Both the position numbers and the translations under genes were made by a program. From Litsea cubeba (Eukaryota; Streptophyta; Magnoliopsida; Laurales; Lauraceae): a DNA stretch of 64,000 nt. The notes under the pieces are model-generated. The model was not told the DNA's origin, searched no databases, and saw only the letters and a program-made list of their open reading frames with translations. The DNA is taken from contig CM022946.1 in the NCBI GenBank assembly GCA_012931725.1, positions 46,643,252-46,707,251 of the forward strand, written 5' to 3'. Position 1 is the stretch's first letter, and each line of letters opens with the position of its first letter. Positions 55,951-64,000 of the stretch are shown piece by piece.

Positions 55951-58900
55951 TGTCACGCCCCGAAACCGGGACCTGCAGCGAACCGATCTCGGGGTGCGAA
56001 ATTTTGGGATAAATTTGAAACTTTTGTTATCTTTCCCAAGATCCGCGTGAATGAGGATGATCAAATTCCATCATAACCAGAGTATATTTTCGCGGAAGCT
56101 AAACATGGTGTTGCGACCCGGAATCCGTGGCCATCGGGTTCCGTGTCGCACGCAACCAATATCACAAAGCCATCAATAAACAGACTGGCATAAATCATAC
56201 ATCAGAGCACACTGAGCTGGTAGTAACAAACTATTATTTCCCACATATTCAAGTTACAATTAACAAATGTTTTAATTACAAACCCAAAGAAAAAGGCTAA
56301 CAAAGCCATACAAAATATCCAACTAGACAGAAATACTACCCAATGTTTAAATACGAACTCCGGTGCCAAACTTGACATCTAAATGATATCAAAGGGCAGC
56401 CTCTCACGTCAGACCAGCGGTCCCACCGCCTCCTCTGATCAAACACCTACAAACAGAAAGAGAAGGAACTGGCACCAAACAAAAAGGGTCAGACACGACG
56501 GTCTGGTAAGCAAATAAACAAATAATATGAAATAAAAGAACATATATATAAAACCTGACGAAATCATCGTAAAACCGAATAAATAGGCTAAACAATAATG
56601 ACAATAAAGCATGCTAAAACGATCGAATGGCAGAACATAAGTATCAAAACGAATAAAGAACAATATCAAATGTACGAATATCTTGAAAAGATTAAAAGCC
56701 TGCTTAAAACATTTAATCGTCGGAAATACATTTCAAATCCTAAATAGTAGCGACAATACAATAAAGATCGATATCGTAAACATTAAACAAATCTGAGCAT
56801 AAAAGTATAACCAACGAGAATCATAAACTAAAGCAATATACAAATAAAACACTGGCAACCACAAATAGCTAAATCCTCCTATTACCGAAGTAATAAGAGC
56901 AGACAGAGCGTAGCCACTGAACGTGGTACTAAAAATGGGATCAGAACCGTAGCCATACAAATGGGACCGGCAGATCAGAAATCAGAACCGTAGCCATACA
57001 AATGGGACCGGCAGACAGAAACCGTTGCCATGGTCGGTACAGACAGAATCCAAGCTGCAGCTGGCGGACAAATTAAAGATCCCAAGCCGGGTGATCAGCC
57101 CGACAAGGTGACCTAAGCCTAGTGGTGCCTTTAGTTTTCAAACTCAAACCGATACAAATCTAACATAATACTAATCCCTTTGGCTCAGGGGCTCACACCA
57201 CATAGCTCTGGCCCCGTCTTGCCTCGGGGTTTTGTTTTCGGAATCATAGCCTCTTTGGCTCATGGGCTCACACCACATAGCTCTGGCCCCGTCTTGCCTC
57301 GAGGTTTTTATTTTCAAATACTAGTGTTGTCAAAACAATAGTCTTATCGAAGAAATCCCGAATGTGACGAACATACTCCAAATCTCTTTTCAAATCGAAT
57401 CGGAGAAAACATACGAATATCCATGATAAACCGTTCAAATATACATCCAAGTGATTTGTATAAAATCATACGATCAACCCTTTCGAACATGGGAAGACAC
57501 ATGATTTTATAGCAAATCACCGATGATATTCAAATTAGTTTACCCAAGAATACAAATACAAATACAAACACAAATACAAACACAAATACATAGTCTGACT
57601 TGAAATGGAATGGACAATGGAGAATGACTTAATGACTTACCAAGGAACCATCTCAATGCACATTTAACCTTTAAACATTGATTGATAGAGAGTGTGTTTG
57701 ATGCCAATGAAAATCCATAATGTTTAAATGATAAAGTGCGCATTGAGACACGGAAGGTTCCCGGGTAATTCCACATACATTCATTCTCACCATGATCCCA
57801 TTCCCATTTCACAAACTTTCCAAGTATTACAAGAAAATCCAAACTCTTTAAAACAGGCCTATAGTTGGCCTTAATCCAAGTCCAATAGTCCTTAATGATA
57901 ATCCAAAAACCAACCTTAATCAAGCCTACAAAACAAGTTTTAAAACGGTCCAAAACTAATCCTTGAATATCTCACAAACAAATTCTTAAAAACTAATCCA
58001 AACTAGTCTTTGAATGACCTACAAAACAGGTTTGAAAATAGCCCAAAACCGAACTTGAATTGCCCACAAAACAGATTTTTAAATCAGCCCAAAACTAGAC
58101 CTGAACCAGGCCCACAAACAGATTTTAAAATAGCCCAAAACTGAACCTTAGTCAAGCCCACGAAACAGGTTTTAAATCAGTCCAATGTCAGGCCCAAAGA
58201 CGACCCAATATCAGATCTGAAATGGCCCAAAAACTGATTTGAATCAGGCCCAAGGAAGTCCCTAAAATCTGGCCCACAAAAATCCACAAATCCAGGCCCG
58301 AACCCGAGCCCAGACTGAGCTGGGCTCGCTCGAGCGGACCCAGACAGTGCCTGGTCCGCTCGAGCGACCCAGTGGGTCGCTCGAGCGGACTGGGCCTGCC
58401 CAGTCCAGCCCGAGTGCAGAATTCTCCATTTCTTTGCATTTTTTTCTGATTTTTCTTTCCCTTCTTCCCTTCTTACACATTTTCACATATGGTTGGGCTC
58501 CTCCTTGCCAATTCAAATCCATTAAAACACTAATGCACTAAAGAATTCTATTCCCATCAAATGGATCAAATACAAACAAAAACCTTTCTATATCAAAAAT
58601 ACTAGCATAAAGACAATCATAGTGGATCCAAGGAGATGCATCACCAAGTGATTTTTAAGTAGTTGAAACATCAATTTGGAAAGCCATAAACAATACCAAT
58701 GTGCAAGAATTCAAAGTTAAATTTATCCATTTACAAGAAGAAAACAATGTAGAACAAAAATCCATGGGATTATTCACACCAAGCAAGAGTCATCATATTA
58801 GTTGGATAATCTACTTGCCTTGGTCAAGAGAAGGTGCAAAATACTCCATGAAGGTGCTCTTAAAGCCTCAAGCTCCAAAATCATAAAACCCCCAAAATAG

Positions 58901-59743
58901 CTTAAGAAGAAACCCTAGAAATCCATCCATTGCAAATCTCAATGAAAATGGTTTGGAAAACAAAGATTTGGAGAAAGAAATCCATTGCTCACCTTATAAA
59001 AGCTCAGACCAAGAAGAAATGCATGGAAAGGTGGTCTCTCCTAGCCCAAATCTCTTGCAAAAGACATCTATGGAAAGCTTGGAGAGGGGAGAAGAAAATG
59101 GGAAGCTCAAATCTCCATTTAGCGTCAAAGAAGAAGGGATACATGAGGAGAGAGAAAGGGGGCTGGGAGAAACCCTATCTCCTCCCTTGTTGCAGGAAAA
59201 AGGAAAAATGGGGAAGACAAGAGCCCATGGTTCCTTATAAAGAGAACAATGGGTTGGGTCCCATGGGCCCCAAACTTCACAAGGCTGAAACTCACACTAG
59301 CGGGCCCCGAACGAAAACGACGAAGAAGACAAAAACGATCGGCGAAATATCTACTTTCCAAAAAGTATCTTTTTCCCAAATTCTGAAATTTTCAAAATTC
59401 ATGGACAGATTTAATTTGAAAGGTCAGTTTTGCCCTTTTCCTCGAAAAACGTGATTTCTGAGTATCAAATCATAATGGTCAAAACATGAAAGTTGTTAAA
59501 CTTCATAAAATGAGTCAAAATAAACCAAATTCAGAATTTTTAGAAATCGAAAGTAATTTCTCATAAAAATACAAATCATATGGACCGGGTCAAACCAAAG
59601 TCAACGGTCTACAAAAATCTCAAAGACTAAGGAAAAATCTAGTCAAACTCAAATACGCGGTCAAACTAAATCAAATCTCACTTAAAAAGCTAAATCGTGA
59701 TTAAAATAATGCTAAACAAAAGGATTGGGGTCGGGATCTTACA
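55951..59743 (-). mobile_element. Second solo LTR (3.79 kb), inserted at the pol stop codon of element D
   Basis: On the minus strand it starts TGTAAGATCCCGACCCC and ends CGGGGCGTGACA, the same family as 6392-10452. It is flanked by GTAAG duplications (55946-55950 and 59744-59748). A and B have the uninterrupted GGGTAAG. It contains the same palindrome cluster, TGGGCC-rich repeats and 43-bp/76-bp tandem pairs. No coding domains are seen. Confidence 0.85.
58326..58389. repeat. CTCGAG-centred palindromes in the second solo LTR
   Basis: Three GCTCGAGC palindromes within 64 bp, equivalent to the four at 7799-7882. Confidence 0.78.
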
Positions 59744-59748
59744 GTAAG
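59744..59748. repeat. Target-site duplication, right copy (GTAAG)
   Basis: Partner of 55946-55950; element D spacer sequence resumes right after. Confidence 0.9.
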
Positions 59749-61244
59749 AGCAATGCCTATACGGCCAAAATCGATTTCTAGGTACACGCTCGTCAAACCC
59801 AATCTTTTTTAGAATTTTCATATCAAATGTTGAAATTTCTAGAAATTTAAACAATGCTTACTTTCGCCGTTTCATTGTTCAAAAATTTCAAGTTTAGGAA
59901 CCTCTCCCTAACTTGACCAAAATTTTCTACCCTTGAGCCCAAAATTCATGGTTTGAAACAAAATCCGGATTCAGAGATTTCCACCCAAGTCCACCCAACC
60001 TTTTATCGCTTAAATGGTTTTAGGTCAAAACTTATGACCCTCGTGTCTTTAAACAAAAAAAATAGTTTTTCAAAAACCACGGGGAAGCGACGCTTAGTCG
60101 ATACTCGCACAAATCGGAAGCATGCGAACCACGTTCGACACTTCCAAAATCGCAGGGAAGCGACATTTTGTCGATACTTGCAAAATCAAAAACCGTGGAG
60201 ATGCAACATTTCAGTTGATATTCACAACCCAAATTTCAAAGGTTAAAAAAAAAAACCAAGAAATCATGGAGATACAACATTACAGTTGATATCCATAACC
60301 CAAAGGTTCGAGAAAACTACAAATTTCAAAAAATCATGGGGAAACGACATCAAGTCAGTACCCGCAAAACTAAAATTTTTGAAAAGCAAGGAAGCGACAT
60401 TCCATCGATACTTACACCCAAATCCGCGAGGATGTGACATTACATAGATACTCACAACCGAATGAGCAAGGATGCGACATTCCATCGATACTTGCAAGAC
60501 CATTCAGCAGGGAGGTGACTTTTAGTCGATACTTGTATTTTTGAAAACCAAACCGGCTATCAATGCCACAAAACAAACAGGCTATAAATGCCACCAAAAC
60601 CGGCTATAAATGCCACCAAAATAGGCTATCAATGCCACAAACCGGCTATCAATGCCATAAAACAAAACCGGCTATCAATGCCACAAACCAAAAACTTAGC
60701 TTTCAAAAAAAAAAAAAAAAAACCCCGGCTATCAATGCCACAAAACTCGGCTATCAATGCCACACAAAACTCGGCTATCAATGCCACACAAAACCGGCTC
60801 TCATGCCAAAATCGGCTTCCATGCCACAAAAAAAAATCTGGCTCCCATGCCAAAACAATCATTTGAAAAAAGATTTTCACAAAATGACAAACTTTTGATC
60901 AAATCCCATTTAGCAATTGCTTTCATAAAAAAAAAGATTTAAGTGAGCGTAAGGAAAACAAAAAAAAAAAGCATCCCATTTAGCAATTGCTTTCATAAAA
61001 AACAAAAAGTGAGCGTAGGGAAAACAAAAAAAAAAAAGCATCCCATTTAGCAATTACTTTCATCGCAAAAAGATTTAAGTGAGTGTAGGGAAAACAAAAA
61101 AAAAAGTAACAAAAAAAAACATGTGGTACCAAAAAAAGAAAGAAAGTGTTCACAAGCACTACAAAAAAAAGAGTACCAAAAAAAATACATGTGGTACCAA
61201 AAAAAAAAGGAAGAAGGATAGTTTCTGCTACAAAAATCAGGAGC
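59749..61244 (+). other. Spacer between pol and antisense gene, element D
   Basis: It holds the same content as 15785-17307: unique stretch, GATACTTGCA-type repeats (60075-60540), GGCTATCAATGCC minisatellite (60550-60850), three copies of the CCCATTTAGCAATT unit (60903-61090; A has two) and the GTGGTACC duplications (61100-61205). No gene is supported. Confidence 0.75.
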
Positions 61245-62298
61245 TCAACCAAAAATGGTCTCTAGCCGAAATTTCAGCTCCTCAAGCAAAGTTTTGGCCT
61301 CATCCATCAGAGTATCCAAGGCACGCTTCTTCAGAAACTTGCCATGAGATGCTGGAGAAGGCTGTAACCCTTCTTTCACACCGAGAAGCTTATCCCGAGC
61401 AGTTTGTCATTGCTTGTCTTCTTGAGACTTCCTTTCAAGAACTCGATCAGCATCTGCAACCCGGCGAATCAAAGCACTCTCCCTGTCGCGAGCCTTTGTT
61501 ATTGCAACCCACTTGGCAGCGACATGTGCCTTTAAATGCTCAAGACGTTTCATGGCCTCATCGACCTCCCTATCAAGGATGTTAAGGTCATGTGTCGGCC
61601 CAATGATGGCTAGCTCTTCCAAGTTCTTCTCTCGGACTAGGTGCTTCCTGCTTTGTATAGCCTCATTCAAGTCAGACTTAGCCTTATCAGCAGGGTCTAG
61701 GAACATCTCCTTGAAGAATTGGTCGTCAGCAAAACCAATGGTCTCAAACCACTTGTCACCCAGTGCAATGATCCTATCAACGATCGCCCTGGCACCTGTG
61801 ACATCCAGACCAGCCTCTTCGGCATCACCAAGAATCTCCTGCACATGCTGGATCATGCCAAATTTGGCACCCAAGTGTCCAGCAAGGAGAGTCTCAATCC
61901 AAGAGCTCAGAACCCGCACCACCACCTTTTTCGCAAAAAGAAGAGATGGCCCAGCTGAAGATTCGTCCCGCTCCGTCGGTCGGCTGCTCATGTCATGCCC
62001 CGTTGGAAGAGGAACAAATGAACTCTTTCCAGTTGGAGCTGCTAGGGAAGGAATCTCAGCACGAGGTACCTCCTCCACCGTGTCAGAATTGGTTACAGGA
62101 GTCTCTACCTCCGGATCAACCTCTGGCATCTCTTGCTCTGGTTATGAAGGAAGCAACGGACTCTCCTCTGTCACTTCAATACCTGCCAAAGAAACACAAA
62201 AATGTATGAATATGATCATGTTTGACAATCATTATCAGGGTTATTACTACAAAATACCTTCTTCGACGACTGGTGGACCACTCTCTTCCTCCATGAAC
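61245..62298 (-). pseudogene. Antisense gene of element D: exon 5 and end of exon 4
   Basis: Exon 5 spans 62182-61245 and the last 41 bases of exon 4 are 62298-62258; the intron between keeps the GTATTT donor and GGCAG acceptor of element A. Exon 5 has a TAA near 62145 (GAA in B) and a TGA at 61407-61409 (TGG in A). The coiled-coil region is otherwise well conserved. Everything upstream of 62298 has been replaced by an LTR fragment, so exons 1-3 are gone. Confidence 0.82.
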
Positions 62299-64000
62299 AT
62301 TTTTTTTGTATGAGTGTGCTAGATTTTCTATTCTACTTGGAATTGCAAATGGTGATCCGGAGATCGACCTTCACAAGTAAAAAAGGAAATCAACTTCTTT
62401 CAAGTTTTCATTGCACATATATTTAAGAAAAGATACATGGTTTTGAAATGCCATAAGAGGCGATTTCATTTGTTTTGCCGTTAAAGGCGATGTTTGCCGT
62501 AAAAGGCGATTTTTTGGCATTTATAGCCGATTTTTGGCATTTATAGTGATTTACAATTCTTATCAATAGTGAAAGACAATAGTTGTGATTTTTTGTCTCT
62601 TTTGAAAAATACAAACTACAATGAAAAGCAAGAAAAGGAGGATCTAACTTCTCAGGAGATTATGGAGGACTCGTTCAGATTGACGGTCGCAAGTCATGTG
62701 TGGACTTCGCCATTATCCATGCAGATGAGAACAGAGGATGCTCTTGGTTCACTTGGCTCGGCTTAACCTTAGACTTTTAGATGACAAAGACCAAGAGGAG
62801 ATCTTATGTCCAATAAAAAGCTAAGTAGATGGGCTGAAAAGCCACGTCTAAGCCATGTAGACAGAAGGAGAAGGCAAAGAACCTTGAGGGGGAGTGCCCC
62901 CTAAGTGACTTTTGTCACCTTGTAGCGGTGGTCAATGCAAAACTTGAGCAGAGTTTTCTCTCTTTTTGATGACTGATGGAATTTTCTAGACCCTTTTCTG
63001 TGCTTGGATTTTTGGACATGTTCTTCTTGGAATAATCTCCTATTTATAGGCCTTCGGTAGCCATTTAGAAGAGTTTATGGGCTTTAAATGTATTAAAGCC
63101 ACATAATGGGAGGAGTTACAAGTTTTAATTGATTTATTTTGTAACTCCTTTTCTTTGGCTTCTGATTCGCCGGTGGAGAATTAAGTGCATTTAATCGCCT
63201 TTAATCTCCATGATGGGAGGAGTTTTATGGTTTAAATGCCATGAAACCTTTGACTTGTAACTCCCATTTGCTTGCTTCTGATTTGGCCATCCGAAATAAC
63301 GAGTTAATGACCGCATTAAGTTGCCATAAATGGGTTAATTAACAACATTAAGTGGTTGCCAAGTCGCTCGAAGAATCGCGGGCAGTGCCGCATCTTTTGA
63401 GATTTTTCTGGCGATGATCATCGATGGATCTTCATGCTGATCGACATCGGATGACCATGCAACTTCATACATTGATTGCTAACAGCGGGCCGATGCCACT
63501 TGTCTTGTCGATTTCTCGATCGATCAGACAGAAAGTGCACTTTCTTAGTTTACCAGTCGGCGATGTTGAAGCGATCAATGATGATTTGATACCCTCGAAG
63601 ACGAATCCGTGATGTTGACGAAGATCGACGGATTTGGTGCCTCAAAATTCAGAATTTTGGAAAACCACAAGGGCCAAAAACCTTGAAAGATGAAAAGGGG
63701 TCGAAAAACGCCCTTCGGCGGAAATCCAGCGACCCGGATTTCCAGGGTCTCCGGCGACCATGCACCGAGGGTCGCCGGCGACCATGGGGCACCCTTTTGG
63801 TCGCCGATTTTCAGCAGTTTCGCTCCGTCTTTTCTGATTCTTTTTTCTTTGGTATTTTTTCTGACATTTTTGTATATTTATTGGCCTGATTTCCATATAG
63901 AAAACTTGATGAGAATCCTTGCAATTTGAAGTGCAAAGTTTTCAATTTTCTAGGAAAGCCGAAGACTTTGTCGTGGAGAGCTGCCGATTTGTCATCAGAA
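62296..64000 (-). repeat. LTR fragment E, same family
   Basis: On the minus strand this is R/U5 and part of U3 of the same LTR: it lacks the last ~105 bp (the CCATCA end and primer-binding side) and runs off the window. It has the TATA box at 63041-63048, GGCATTTATAGCC units (62510-62550) and the GC-rich block (63725-63790). It joins the broken exon 4 of D at a short AAC overlap with no target duplication, so the join is a deletion rather than an insertion. It is plausibly the 5' LTR of fragment C. Confidence 0.85.
63041..63048 (-). promoter_or_regulatory. TATA box of LTR fragment E
   Basis: TATAAATA on the minus strand in the usual CCTATAAATAGGAG-like context (with slight change downstream). 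Confidence 0.65.

Larger units (their letters stand above)
44028..62298 (+). mobile_element. Element D: same family, internally deleted and 3'-truncated
   Basis: Order: 5' LTR (44028-46430), primer-binding site, expanded leader, gag, protease, pol with RT/RNase H deleted, a solo LTR of another family (55951-59743), spacer, and the 3' exons of the antisense gene ending abruptly at 62298. No 3' LTR of D is in the window. The left flank is atgac (44023-44027), within fragment C. Confidence 0.87.

Overview
This window is plant repeat DNA. I see no host gene, tRNA or rRNA. It is built from nested copies of one family of large Ty3/Gypsy LTR retrotransposons of the Tat lineage. The evidence is: LTRs of about 2.3-2.6 kb starting TGTTGACA and ending in CCATCA; a single gag-pro-pol reading frame of about 3,025 codons (estimated from the least damaged copy); a Gypsy-order pol (protease, G-patch-like segment, RT, degenerate RNase H, second archaeal-type RNase H, integrase with a GPY/F-like motif and no chromodomain); and a further gene on the opposite strand between pol and the 3' LTR. 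Tat elements with an extra RNase H are typical of flowering plants. The species cannot be named from this sequence.

Layout. Element A (+ strand, 1-25377) is almost complete: the end of its 5' LTR (1-989), primer-binding site, repeat-rich leader, gag (broken), protease, an uninterrupted 1,434-residue pol (11480-15784), a repeat-rich spacer, a five-exon antisense gene (21910 down to 17308), a polypurine tract and the full 3' LTR (23065-25377). A 4.06-kb solo LTR of an unrelated family sits inside gag (6392-10452). Element B (- strand, 25378-41808) is cut at its left by element A, inside its own antisense gene; its 5' LTR is 39228-41808. Fragment C (- strand, 41809-44027) is a slice of pol from a third copy, bounded by B on the left and D on the right. 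Element D (+ strand, 44028-62298) has an expanded leader array, a broken gag-pro, a 2.4-kb deletion through RT/RNase H, a second solo LTR (55951-59743, opposite orientation to the first) and a truncated antisense gene. The window ends in a - strand LTR fragment E (62296-64000) that may be C's own 5' LTR. The simplest history is C first, then B and D inserting into C, A inserting into B, and solo LTRs landing in A and D.

Most notable is the antisense gene. Comparing copies A, B and D shows four introns, all phase 1, with matching splice sites wherever the copies overlap. The spliced product would be about 1,225 residues: a plant-mobile-domain-like region (aminotransferase-like/PMD family), a basic nuclear-localisation-like stretch and a C-terminal coiled coil. 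A TATA box and a long inverted repeat lie just upstream of exon 1. Because the gene runs against the element's genomic RNA, its introns cannot be spliced from that RNA, so they can survive reverse transcription. This is the best candidate for an under-described system here.

None of the copies looks able to move by itself now. Element A has frameshifts and stops in gag, a stop in the antisense gene, and lysine at the position of the integrase catalytic glutamate.
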